From contig CAWJYU010000005.1 in NCBI GenBank assembly GCA_963847235.1, forward strand, positions 62,001 through 126,000: a stretch of DNA of 64,000 nt, written 5' to 3'. A program made the translations under genes and the position numbers. Shown here piece by piece: positions 44,842 to 52,426 of the stretch (position 1 is its first letter; each line of letters opens with the position of its first letter). The notes beneath the pieces were generated by a model. The model had not been told where the DNA came from. It did not search any database and worked only from the letters and a program-made list of their open reading frames with translations. Origin of the DNA: JACDAN01 sp963847235 (GTDB lineage Bacteria; Actinomycetota; Thermoleophilia; Gaiellales; Gaiellaceae).

Positions 44842-45996
44842 CCCATCCCGATCCGTTGGGACTGCTGCAGGGCCTTGCCCTCCGTCTTGATCGCCGGCGC
44901 CAGCATGATCTCCGCCTTCTGGAAGTCGTGGATCGACTCGTACCCGCACGTTGCCATCGCGGTTCGCAGTGCGCCCATCAGGTTCAGCGTCCCGTCGTTC
45001 TCGGTCGCCGGGCCGATCACGATCTCCTCGAGCGTCGCCGGCTGGTCGACCTGCACGCGGGCGCCGCGCGGAAGCGTCGGGATGGAACGTCGCCATCCCC
45101 CAGTGGAACCCGCGGCCCGGCGCCTCCTTGGCCCGGGCGAGCGGCGAGCCGGCCATGACGGCGTCCGCGCCGCACGCGATCGCCTTCGCGATGTCGCCGC
45201 CCGTGCGCATGCCGCCGTCGGCGATCACGTTCACGTAGTTGCCGGTCTCGAGCAGGTGCTGGACGCGAGCAGCGCTGGCGTCGGAGATCGCCGTCGCCTG
45301 CGGGACGCCGACGCCGAGGACGCCGCGAGTCGTGCACGCCGCGCCCGGACCGACCCCGACGAGCACGGCTTCCGCGCCGGTCCGCATGAGGTGGAGCGCC
45401 GTCTGGTACGAGGCGCAGCCGCCGACGATCACCGGGATCGGGATGTCCGCGATGAACTCCTTCAGGTTCAGCGCCGCGCCGTTCGACGACACGTGCTCGG
45501 CCGAGACGACGGTTCCCTGGATGACGAGGATGTCGAGCCCGGCTGCGAGCGCGATCTCGTAGTGGTCGCGCACCCGCTGCGGGGTCAGCGACCCGGCGGC
45601 GAGGACGCCTCTCGACTTGATCTCCTCGATGCGACGGGCGATCAGCCGGGGCTCGACCGGCTGCGCGTAGATCTTCTGCATCATCGCCGTCGCCTTCTCC
45701 TTCGGTGCCTTGGCGATCTTGGCGAGCTGGATGTCGGCGTCCTCGTAGCGGCTGAAGATCCCCTCGAGGTTCAGGACGCCGAGGCCCCCGAGTTGCCCGA
45801 GCTTGATCGCCGTCTCCGGTGAGACCACCCCGTCCATCGCCGAGCCGAGCAGCGGCAGCTCGAGCAGGTGCGGCCCGAGCTTCCAGCCGATGTCGACGTC
45901 CTGAGGATCGCGCGTCCGGCGGCTCGGCACGATCGCGATGTCGTCGAAGCCGTAGGCCTGACGCGCCTTCTTCCCTCTCCCGATCTCAATCTCCAT
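44838..45996 (-). CDS. guaB3: GuaB3 family IMP dehydrogenase-like protein (frameshifted here)
   Basis: Actinobacterial IMP dehydrogenase paralogue without CBS domains, about 385 residues when repaired. Blocks: MEIEIGRGKKARQAYGFDDIAIVPSRRT, PLLGSAMDGVVSPETAIKLGQLGGLGVLNLEG, GGCASYQTALHLMRTGAEAVLVGVGPGAACTTRGVLGVG (catalytic Cys loop) and GGMRTGGDIAKAIACGADAVMAGSPLARAKEAPGRGFHWGMATFHP. One extra base in GGG at 45079-45081 moves the end (VDQPATLEEIVIGPATENDG to QQSQRIGMG) to another frame, closing at the stop that overlaps guaA. The ATG has the ribosome-binding site AGGAGGGG. Likely a sequence error. Confidence 0.88.
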
Positions 45997-46018
45997 GGTC
46001 CCCTCCTAGAAGCACCAA

Positions 46019-46048
46019 GGCCCAGGCTCCTCGCGGTTGGCCTGGGCC
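46019..46048 (-). terminator. Hairpin between sugar-kinase gene and guaB3
   Basis: GGCCCAGGC (minus strand) pairs perfectly over 9 bp with GCCTGGGCC across a 12-base loop, then TTGGTGCTTCT. It lies about 20 bases before the guaB3 ribosome-binding site. It could terminate the upstream operon or attenuate guaB3-guaA. Confidence 0.4.
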
Positions 46049-46112
46049 GGAAGACCTCGCTGTGTCAGTCCCTTTCAATCGAGAATCGATCGTAACAACG
46101 GCTCCTGACGGC

Positions 46113-47060
46113 TCACAGCTCGGAGGGGACGGGCTCGAGCTTCTCGATCTTCACGCCCTCCGCGAGTCGCGTGAGCTCGCGCGGCTCGAACCGGCCGGCG
46201 CCGACCTCCTGCACGGCTGCGGCCCCCGCTGCCACCGCGCGTTGGAGGGCATCCTCGGGCGGGAGCTCGTCGAGCCGCGCGGCCATGTAGCCCGCGAGCA
46301 GCACGTCGCCCGATCCAGCCGGCGAGACCGTCGCGACCTCCGCCACCGCAGCGTAGAAGCGCTCGGCCTCCCGCTCCTCCCGGAGCAGGGCATAGCACCC
46401 CGAGGTGAGCGTGATCAGGACGTTCCTCGCACCGAGGTCGGAGATGTGGTCGAGCGCCTGGATGAAGTCCTCCGGGTCGTGGAACTCCTGCCCGACGAGC
46501 CCCTCGGCCTCCCGCTCGTTCGGCGTGACGAGGAACGGCTCAGCCTCGGTGCCGAGGCGCAGCGGTTGGCCCTCGGCGTCGAGGACGGCCCGAATCCCTC
46601 GCCGCTCGAGCTCGCGGATCGCCTCCGCGTAGAAGCCATCGTCCACGCCGCGCGGCAGGGTGCCGGCAAACACGACCGCGTCGGCGCCGCGCGAGAGGTA
46701 GCGAAGCTTCTCCAGCAGCAGCTCGAGCTCCTCCGACGTCACGTGCGGGCCCCACTCGTTGATCTCCGTGTAGGTGCCGCCCGTCGGGTCGACGACGGCC
46801 GTGGAGGTCCGCGACTCGTCGCCGATCCGGACGAAGTCGTTGAGGATCCCCTCCCGCGTCAGCTCGCTCACGACGCGGGCGCCGGTCCGCCCGCCCGCAA
46901 GCCCAGTCGCCACGACCGGGACGTCCATCCGCTTCAGCGCGCGGGCGATGTTGACGCCCTTGCCGCCGGCGAGGGTCAAGCCGGCGCTCGCGCGGTGCCG
47001 CTGGCCGGGCTGGAAGTTCGGCACCGTGAGCGTCCGGTCGAGCGCCGCGTTCATCGTCAC
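46113..47060 (-). CDS. 1-phosphofructokinase/hexose kinase of the PfkB family
   Basis: ATP-dependent kinase of phosphorylated hexoses. 315 residues. Motifs: AGGKGVNIARALKRMDVP (PfkB signature 1), GTLPRGVDDGFYAEAI, VTPNEREAEGLVG, and SPAGSGDVLLAGYMAARL (signature 2 with catalytic Asp). The set is of the FruK/LacC type; the sugar cannot be fixed without neighbouring transport genes, and none is near. GTG start at 47060; an upstream CTG overlapping the previous stop (47072) would give the more typical N-terminus LIITVTMNAALDRT. Confidence 0.85.
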   Translation of the reverse strand: MTMNAALDRTLTVPNFQPGQRHRASAGLTLAGGKGVNIARALKRMDVPVVATGLAGGRTGARVVSELTREGILNDFVRIGDESRTSTAVVDPTGGTYTEINEWGPHVTSEELELLLEKLRYLSRGADAVVFAGTLPRGVDDGFYAEAIRELERRGIRAVLDAEGQPLRLGTEAEPFLVTPNEREAEGLVGQEFHDPEDFIQALDHISDLGARNVLITLTSGCYALLREEREAERFYAAVAEVATVSPAGSGDVLLAGYMAARLDELPPEDALQRAVAAGAAAVQEVGAGRFEPRELTRLAEGVKIEKLEPVPSEL

Positions 47061-47068
47061 CGTGATGA

Positions 47069-48188
47069 TCAGGAGAACCAGCCTCCGATGTGGTCGATGG
47101 TGCGGTCCGTGTACCAGCCCGTGCGGTCGAGGAAGCCGGGGTCGTCCCGCGCCTCGGCGGCGACGAGCGGCGTGCGGCCGAGGAGGCGCTTGCGGTCGTA
47201 GACGCGCAGCTCGCCGACCACCTGTCCCTCCCTGACGGGAAGGTCGAGCCGGCTCGGCATGACGACACGCTCGACGAGCGATCGACCGATCCGGACCGGC
47301 CTACGCATCGGTCTCGCGGCGACCACCGGAACCGGATCGAAGCCCCACTCGACGGGGATCCGGCCGTAGACGCGATCGGCGGAGGCGAGTGGCACGTACG
47401 CGTAGCGCGACATGCCCCAGGCCAGGAGCTCCTCGAGGTCGGCGTTCCGGACGCCCCGCGACGGGCTTCCGAGGATGGTCGCGTAGATCGTGACGTGGTT
47501 CCCGCGGGCGGCGGCGACCTGGTTCCACCCGGCGCCCGAGGTGTGCCCCGTCTTCACGCCGAAGGTGCCCGGGAACTCGCCGAGGAGGTCGTTCCAGGTG
47601 TGGAGCGTCCGGCCGCCGGAGATCGACGCCGACTCCTGGCGCACGAGCCGCCGCACGACCGGGCTCTTCATCGCCTCGAGCGCGAGCCGTGTCACGTCCG
47701 CCGCGGAGGAGTAGTGGCCCGGCGTGTCGAGGCCGTCGGGCCGCGCGAACTGGGTCTCGCGGAGGCCGAGCGCCCTCGCGCGCTGGTTCATGTACTCGAT
47801 GAACGGGCTCGCTGTCGCCGCCGCCGACGTGCTCGGCGAGGGCAACCGCGCTGTCGTTCGCGCTCTGGATCAGGGCCGCGGCGATCAGGTCGCGGAGGGG
47901 CAGGCGCTCGCCGGCGCGGAGCCGAATCGTCGACCCCGTGACGCCGACCGCGTCCCGGTCCACGGAGACGACCGTGCCGGGCTTCGCACGCTCGAGCGCC
48001 ACGAGCACGGTCATCAGCTTCGTGATGCTCGCGATCGGGAGGCGATCGTGCGCCCGTCGCGCCAGCAGCACCTCGCCCGACCGGGCCTCTTGCACGAGGT
48101 AGGCGCGAGCGTCGACCTCCGGGGTCGCCGCGGACGCGGCTGAGGTCGAGCAGGCCAGAAGAGCGACGAGGGCCGCCAGTCGCTTCAC
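47069..48188 (-). CDS. D-alanyl-D-alanine carboxypeptidase (frameshifted here)
   Basis: Trims peptidoglycan stem peptides outside the cell. Signal peptide KRLAALVALLACSTSAASA, then the S11 penicillin-binding motifs: PIASITKLMTVLVA (SxxK), QSANDSAVALAEHVGGGDSEP (SxN), and VKTGHTSGAGWNQVAAA (KTG). The frame breaks between SxN and KTG; removing one base from GGG at 47805-47807 joins SEP to FIEYMNQRARALGL and gives a protein of about 372 residues with the usual C-terminal domain. TAACGT lies 8 bases before GTG 48188. Intact in life by inference. Confidence 0.87.
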
Positions 48189-48199
48189 GGATCTCTACG

Positions 48200-48526
48200 T
48201 TAGTCGACGCGGATCGGCATGCCGACCGTGAGAGCCACGGGATCGACGGTTGGATTGAGCTCCATCAGGCGGTCGACCGTCGTGCCGAACTTCTCCGCGA
48301 TCGAGGCGAGCGTGTCGCCGCTCCGGACCGAGTACACCGTCGCCCTGGCGGCCTTGGTGCGCGCCTTCTTCGGCGCCTGTTGGACCTGCGGGGTGGCGGC
48401 GGCCGGCCGCGGCGAGGCGGCTTCGCCGCCGTGGAGCGCCGGCCGGGCCAGCAGCACGACCGCGGTCACAGCCGCCAGCGCCAGCGCCGGGAACCCGTAC
48501 CGAACCATCCACCAGGGGATCGTCAC
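48200..48526 (-). CDS. LysM-domain membrane protein
   Basis: 108 residues: a membrane helix near the N-terminus (YGFPALALAAVTAVVLLARPAL), a Pro/Ala/Lys linker, and one C-terminal LysM domain, YSVRSGDTLASIAEKFGTTVDRLMELNPTVDP to TVGMPIRVD. LysM binds N-acetylglucosamine in peptidoglycan, so this is a wall-anchoring protein. The GTG overlaps the pyrF stop, and a wall-remodelling carboxypeptidase follows 11 bases downstream; those two probably act together. Confidence 0.85.
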   Translation of the reverse strand: MTIPWWMVRYGFPALALAAVTAVVLLARPALHGGEAASPRPAAATPQVQQAPKKARTKAARATVYSVRSGDTLASIAEKFGTTVDRLMELNPTVDPVALTVGMPIRVD

Positions 48527-49419
48527 CAACCGGCCGCCGCCCAGACCTCGCTCCGTAGGCGAGCCGCCTCGGCGGCCGCAGCCGACCGCCAGTCGTCCTC
48601 GCCGTCCCGGTACGCATAGATGACCGAGCGCGCTGCTGCGACGAGCGCGCTGGCCGGTCCGCTCGTGAATGCTCTGGCCACGTCTCCGGGTTTCGCGCCC
48701 TGGGCGCCGAGACCTGGGAGGAGGAGCACGGACTGCGGCAGCAGCCTCCGCGCCTCGGCGACCGCACGCGGTTGCGTGGCGCCGATCACGGCCCCGACGC
48801 TCGACAGCCCGCGCTCGCCGACCGCGTCCGCACCCCACTCCGCGACCAGCGAGGCCACGTGCTGCCAGAGCGGCCGGCCGTGCGAGAGGACGAGATCCTG
48901 GACCTCGCCGCCGCCGGCGTTCGAGGTCCGGACGACGCAGAAGACCCCGCGGCCGTGCCGCCGGCACGCGGCCAGGTAGGGCTCGACCGAGTCGCGGCCG
49001 AGGTACGGGTTCACGGTCAGCGCGTCCGTCACCGGCTCCGCGCCCTCCTCGCGCGGCTCCAGGTACGCCGCAGCGTAGGCGCGGGCGGTGGAGCCGATGT
49101 CGCCGCGCTTGCCGTCGGCGAGGACGACGAGCCCCGCGGCCCGCGCGTAGTCGCAGACCTCTTCGAAGGCCGCGAAGCCCGGCGAGCCCAGCGCCTCGAA
49201 GAACGCGAGCTGCGGCTTGACGCCGACGACGTAGGGGGCGACCGCGTCGACGATGCCGCGGCAGAAGCGCGCCGCCGCCTCGGCAGGCGGCTCGCCGCGC
49301 AGCTCGACCGGGAACAGCTCGGGCCGCGGATCGAGGCCGACGAGGACCTGCGACCGCTTGCGGTCGACGGCGTCGGCGATCCGGTCGCCGAACGTCATGC
49401 CGCGTACAGTCTCAGACAT
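48523..49419 (-). CDS. pyrF: Orotidine 5'-phosphate decarboxylase, type 2
   Basis: Last step of UMP synthesis. 298 residues, the long form usual in actinobacteria. QVLVGLDPRPELFP opens the barrel, VGVKPQLAFFEALGSPGF the second strand, and VLADGKRGDIGSTARAYAAAY holds the catalytic Lys and Asp; LTVNPYLGRDSVEPYL and LLLPGLGAQGA bind the phosphate. ATG 49419 lies 7 bases after TACGCT (49427-49432), a leaderless start. pyrE is nearby, separated by the HU gene. Confidence 0.94.
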   Translation of the reverse strand: MSETVRGMTFGDRIADAVDRKRSQVLVGLDPRPELFPVELRGEPPAEAAARFCRGIVDAVAPYVVGVKPQLAFFEALGSPGFAAFEEVCDYARAAGLVVLADGKRGDIGSTARAYAAAYLEPREEGAEPVTDALTVNPYLGRDSVEPYLAACRRHGRGVFCVVRTSNAGGGEVQDLVLSHGRPLWQHVASLVAEWGADAVGERGLSSVGAVIGATQPRAVAEARRLLPQSVLLLPGLGAQGAKPGDVARAFTSGPASALVAAARSVIYAYRDGEDDWRSAAAAEAARLRSEVWAAAGW

Positions 49420-49426
49420 CGCGCTG

Positions 49427-49432
49427 AGCGTA
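49427..49432 (-). promoter_or_regulatory. -10 box of leaderless pyrF promoter
   Basis: TACGCT on the minus strand, 7 bases before the pyrF ATG. Confidence 0.5.
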
Positions 49433-49450
49433 CTGCCGGCCCCAGACGCG

Positions 49451-49476
49451 GAACGGGGGCCTTGCGACCCCCGTTC
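49451..49476 (-). terminator. Hairpin after the HU gene
   Basis: GAACGGGGG and CCCCCGTTC form a perfect 9-bp stem around an 8-base loop, 22 bases after the HU stop. No T-run follows, as is usual for GC-rich actinobacterial terminators. Confidence 0.6.
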
Positions 49477-49497
49477 GAAGCTCGCCCCGGGGCGTTG

Positions 49498-49782
49498 TTA
49501 CATCGAGCTCTTGACAGCGCTCTTCAGCTTGCTCCCCGCCGAGAACTTCGGCACCTTCGATGCGGGGATGTGCACGCGCTCGCTGGGGTTGCGGGGGTTC
49601 ACGCCCTGACGGGCGGCGCGGTTCTGCACTGAGAACTTGCCGAATCCGGTGAAGGCGACTTCCTCGCCGTTCCGGAGTGCGTCGGTGATCGAGTCCAGGA
49701 ACGCTTCGACGGCCTCACCGGCTTCGCGCTTGCCGATATTGGCCTTCTGCGCGACGCGATCCACGAAATCTGCCTTTGTCAC
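49498..49782 (-). CDS. HU family DNA-binding protein
   Basis: Nucleoid protein that bends and compacts DNA. 94 residues: TKADFVDRVAQKANIGKREAGEAVEAFLDSI, GFGKFSVQNRAARQGVNPRNPSERVHIPASKVPKFSAGSKLKSAV. The proline-tipped arm RQGVNPRNP, which intercalates DNA, is present. No Lys/Ala-rich tail, unlike mycobacterial HupB. GTG 49782 has GGAGGAG upstream and a clear promoter, so this mRNA has a leader of about 35 bases, in contrast with the leaderless neighbours. Its own promoter and terminator make it a separate unit. Confidence 0.95.
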   Translation of the reverse strand: MTKADFVDRVAQKANIGKREAGEAVEAFLDSITDALRNGEEVAFTGFGKFSVQNRAARQGVNPRNPSERVHIPASKVPKFSAGSKLKSAVKSSM

Positions 49783-49822
49783 GAAAGATTCTCCTCCCTC
49801 GTCAGTGCTAGTGCCGTTTAGG

Positions 49823-49851
49823 ACCCTAACAGCGATCTTCTTTCCGCTCAA
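49823..49851 (-). promoter_or_regulatory. HU promoter
   Basis: Minus strand TTGAGC (49846-49851), 17-base spacer, TAGGGT (49823-49828). This is the clearest two-box vegetative promoter in the window. Confidence 0.6.
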
Positions 49852-49872
49852 CCATGCGGTTTGCGGGACTTT

Positions 49873-50403
49873 CTATGCCGAGAGCAGCTCTCCTGCCCGA
49901 AAAAGGGGCCTGAGGCGCACTCCGACGCGGGCCAGCTCGTCGGTTCCGCCCTCCTCCCGATCGACCACGCAGACCGCCGTCCGGCACTCGAGACCGGCCT
50001 CGCGAAGCGCCTGGATGGCCGCAACGGCGGCGCCTCCAGACGTCACGACGTCCTCGACGAGGCAGACCCGCTCGCCCGTCTCGAAGGCGCCCTCGATGCG
50101 GTTGGAGGTGCCGTAGTCCTTCGCGTCCTTGCGGACGATCAGAAACGGGAGCCGGGAGGCGAGGGACGAGGCGGCGGCGAGGGCAACGGCGCCCAGCTCC
50201 GGGCCGGCGAGTCGCGCGGCCCGTGGTTCGTACTCGCCGACGACCGACGCGAGACGGGAGGCGATGGCCTCGAGGAGGTCGGGCCGGGTCTCGAAGCGGT
50301 ACTTGTCGAAGTAGTGGGTCGACCTGCGCCCCGACCGAAGGACGAAGTCGCCTTCGAGGAGCGCGTGCTCGCGAAGCGCCGACCGCAGCTCGTCGTCGGT
50401 CAT
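49873..50403 (-). CDS. pyrE: Orotate phosphoribosyltransferase
   Basis: Joins orotate to PRPP to give OMP, the substrate of PyrF. 176 residues. FVLRSGRRSTHYFDKYRFETRPDLL is the orotate-binding start, LAGPELGAVALAAASSLASRLPFLIVRKDAKDYGTSNRIEG contains the flexible catalytic loop, and VCLVEDVVTSGGAAVAAIQALREAG is the PRPP-binding motif. Follows the roadblock and 62-residue genes with overlaps; the HU gene interrupts the pyr genes. Confidence 0.94.
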   Translation of the reverse strand: MTDDELRSALREHALLEGDFVLRSGRRSTHYFDKYRFETRPDLLEAIASRLASVVGEYEPRAARLAGPELGAVALAAASSLASRLPFLIVRKDAKDYGTSNRIEGAFETGERVCLVEDVVTSGGAAVAAIQALREAGLECRTAVCVVDREEGGTDELARVGVRLRPLFRAGELLSA

Positions 50404-50588
50404 GCGAGGAGGTCGAGCAGCTCGCGGGCGTCGTTCAGGAGGTCGTCAGCCTCGACGCCTCGCTCGAGCCTCAGCACGGAGGCGTCGTCGTAGTGCACGT
50501 CGACGTACTCCTCCGGGCGCCTGGCGCGCCGCCAGAGCAGGATCCCGACCAGGATCGCCAACAGGATCGTGACCCTACGAGGAAGCAC
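50400..50588 (-). CDS. Small membrane-anchored hypothetical protein
   Basis: 62 residues: one N-terminal membrane helix (VTILLAILVGILLW), a basic stop-transfer RRARRPEEYVDVHYDD, and a helical cytoplasmic tail VLRLERGVEADDLLNDARELLDLLA. Overlaps both the roadblock gene before it and pyrE after it. No family recognised; it might anchor the roadblock protein at the membrane. Confidence 0.55.
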   Translation of the reverse strand: MLPRRVTILLAILVGILLWRRARRPEEYVDVHYDDASVLRLERGVEADDLLNDARELLDLLA

Positions 50589-50937
50589 TCGCCTTCGCCT
50601 TCGTGCGACGCCGAATCTTGCCGAGGGTCGTGCGCAGGTCGTGGAGGACGAGGCCGGCGACCGGGTCCCGGCCCGTGACCGCGGCGATGGCGCCGGTTCC
50701 CTCCCGCAGGACGAAGACGCTGCCGTCCACGGTCACCGCCTCGAGCCGCGTCGGCGAGACGCCGGTGCGCAGGGCGGCGGCATAGGCGAGCATCGCGGCC
50801 GCGATCTCGGCAGCCCGGGCGGCCTCCGAGTCACCCACCGTCGCCGCGCGCGGCTTCCCGTCGGCGTCGAAGATCACGGCGGCGACAACGTCTTCCGAGA
50901 CGTCGAGCAGCTCCGCCAACGCCTGTTCGCCGGTCAC
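50575..50937 (-). CDS. Roadblock/LC7 domain protein
   Basis: 120 residues with the roadblock fold: LAELLDVSEDVVAAVIFDADGKPRAATVGDSEAARAAEIAAAMLAYAAAL, then VTVDGSVFVLREGTGAIAAVTGRDPVAGLVLHDLRTTL. Such proteins in bacteria act as GTPase-activating partners of small Ras-like GTPases such as MglA, or as longin-like scaffolds. No GTPase gene is nearby. GTG 50937 follows TATGTT by 6 bases. Leads the operon to pyrE. Confidence 0.7.
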   Translation of the reverse strand: MTGEQALAELLDVSEDVVAAVIFDADGKPRAATVGDSEAARAAEIAAAMLAYAAALRTGVSPTRLEAVTVDGSVFVLREGTGAIAAVTGRDPVAGLVLHDLRTTLGKIRRRTKAKASASS

Positions 50938-50943
50938 GCCGGG

Positions 50944-50951
50944 AACATACT
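50944..50951. promoter_or_regulatory. Overlapping divergent -10 boxes (roadblock / YihY)
   Basis: Minus TATGTT (50944-50949) is 6 bases from the GTG at 50937; plus CATACT (50946-50951) is 6 bases from the ATG at 50958. Confidence 0.45.
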
Positions 50952-50957
50952 GCGGCG

Positions 50958-51776
50958 ATGCACGAGCCGCTCCAGAAGTTCTTCGCCGACCGAGGGCCTC
51001 ACCTCGCGGCGATGATCGCGTACTTCGCGCTCCTCTCGCTCGTGCCGCTCGTCTTCCTCGCGCTGGCGCTCCTCGGGCTCTTCGGGCGGGCGGATGAGTC
51101 GACCTACCTCGTACGCGAGCTGAACGCCGTCCTGCCGTCCGCGTCGATCGGGCAGATCGTCGGCGTCGTCAACGACATCCGCGACAACGCCGCCACGCTG
51201 GGGATCATCGGCGGCGTCTTCCTCCTGTGGACGTCGCTGTCGCTCTTCAGCGTGCTGGAGTCCGCGTTCAACATCGTCTACGGCCGGCCGAACCGCTCCT
51301 TCCTGCACGGGAAGGGCGTCGCGGTCGTGGTCATGCTCGGAACGCTCATCACGCTGTTCGCCGGGCTCGTGATCGGCACGGTCGGCTTTCGGCTCCTGCA
51401 CGATGCGGCCCCCGGCTTCGTCGGCAACGAGTGGGTCGGCTACTTCCTCTCGCTGCTGATCTCCACGGGGGCGGTGTTCATCTTCCTCGTCTCGACCTAC
51501 TACCTGCTGACGAATGTCGAGCTGAGCGTCCGGGACGTCCTTCCCGGCGCGATCCTGTCGAGCATCCTGCTCCAGGTCAGCTTCCAGGCGCTGCCGCTGT
51601 ACGTGACGCTCTCGCAGCGGGACGAGGTGCTGACGTTGCGCGCGCTCGGTGCGCCGGTGATCCTCCTGATCTGGCTCTACGTGATGGCGAACGCCATCGT
51701 CTTCGGCGCAGAGATCAACTGGTGGCGCTCGCAGCGGCGGCTCGCCGAGGAGGACGCGGTCCCGGGGCTCGCCTGA
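50958..51776 (+). CDS. YihY/BrkB family membrane protein
   Basis: 272 residues, six membrane helices. LAAMIAYFALLSLVPLVFLALALLGLFG is the opening helix pair, SLSLFSVLESAFNIVYGRPN the conserved loop (the usual W-R motif region), and LPGAILSSILLQVSFQALPLYV and APVILLIWLYVMANAIVFGAEINWW the last helices. The family was once called ribonuclease BN in error; its transport role is not known. Ends 2 bases before an inverted-repeat element. Confidence 0.88.
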   Translation: MHEPLQKFFADRGPHLAAMIAYFALLSLVPLVFLALALLGLFGRADESTYLVRELNAVLPSASIGQIVGVVNDIRDNAATLGIIGGVFLLWTSLSLFSVLESAFNIVYGRPNRSFLHGKGVAVVVMLGTLITLFAGLVIGTVGFRLLHDAAPGFVGNEWVGYFLSLLISTGAVFIFLVSTYYLLTNVELSVRDVLPGAILSSILLQVSFQALPLYVTLSQRDEVLTLRALGAPVILLIWLYVMANAIVFGAEINWWRSQRRLAEEDAVPGLA

Positions 51777-51777
51777 C

Positions 51778-51872
51778 GCTTGTGTTCCATGCCACGAGCG
51801 GTGCCCAGCCTCGAGCCGCTCGATTCCCCTTGCAACCGCTTGAGACGAGCGATCGTCACATGGAACACAAGC
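51778..51872. repeat. 95-bp element with terminal TTGTGTTCCATG inverted repeats
   Basis: GCTTGTGTTCCATG (51778-51791) and its exact inverse CATGGAACACAAGC (51859-51872) bound 67 bases between the stops of two convergent genes. The ends match the core of the inverted pair at 16236/16444. Interior arms pair further in part (ACGAGCG/CGAGCGATCGT). The element fills the intergenic space and its last base touches the rdgB stop. Confidence 0.75.
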
Positions 51873-52426
51873 TATGGCAGGGCCCCGGCGAGTGCACGGG
51901 CGGCTCGCGCGCGATGGGAGCTGTGGGCTTTCCACTCGTCGCCGAGTTGCGCGACCGTTCGCTCCTCGCCCTCCGGGATGAAGACCGGGTCGAAGCCGAA
52001 GCCGCCGGAGCCGCTCGGCTCGTCGCCGATTCGGCCCTCCAGGACACCGGTGCCGCGCAGCTCCTCGCCCTCCGGTGAGAGCGCGACCAGCTCGCAGACG
52101 TAGCGAGCGCGGCGTCCCTCGCCCTCGACGCCCTCGAGCTCTGCCAGCACACGCTCGACGTGCAGCTCGCCCGCGAAGCGCGCCGACCTGATCCCGGGTG
52201 CGCCGTCGAGACCTGCGACCTCGAGGCCGGAGTCCTCGCCCAGCACCCAGGTCCGGGGCTCGCGCTCCCGGCCGAACACCGCTTTGGCGCGGGCGTTCTC
52301 GTAGTAGGTCTCGCCGGTCTCCGGCGGGTAGTCGTCCGCCTTCAGCGGCTCGATCTCCCAGCCGGGCAGCGCGCGGCGAAGCTCCCGGAGCTTGCCCGGG
52401 TTCGCGGACGCGAGGACGGCTTTCAC
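51872..52426 (-). CDS. rdgB: RdgB/HAM1 non-canonical purine NTP pyrophosphatase
   Basis: Hydrolyses dITP/XTP to keep deaminated purines out of nucleic acids. 184 residues: LASANPGKLRELRRALPG (phosphate loop), YYENARAKA, LGEDSGLEVAGLDGAPGIRSARFAG (metal-binding Glu-Asp and Ser-Gly loop), and GSGGFGFDPVFIPEG. All catalytic blocks are present. The GTG overlaps the mgtC stop; the usual rph-rdgB pairing is seen with mgtC inserted between. Confidence 0.93.
   Translation of the reverse strand: MKAVLASANPGKLRELRRALPGWEIEPLKADDYPPETGETYYENARAKAVFGREREPRTWVLGEDSGLEVAGLDGAPGIRSARFAGELHVERVLAELEGVEGEGRRARYVCELVALSPEGEELRGTGVLEGRIGDEPSGSGGFGFDPVFIPEGEERTVAQLGDEWKAHSSHRARAARALAGALP

Noticed and set aside
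49783..49872. CIRCE-like element (AGCACT half-site) before the HU gene
   Set aside because: Only one half-site is present; no inverted GAGTGC partner at 9 bases.
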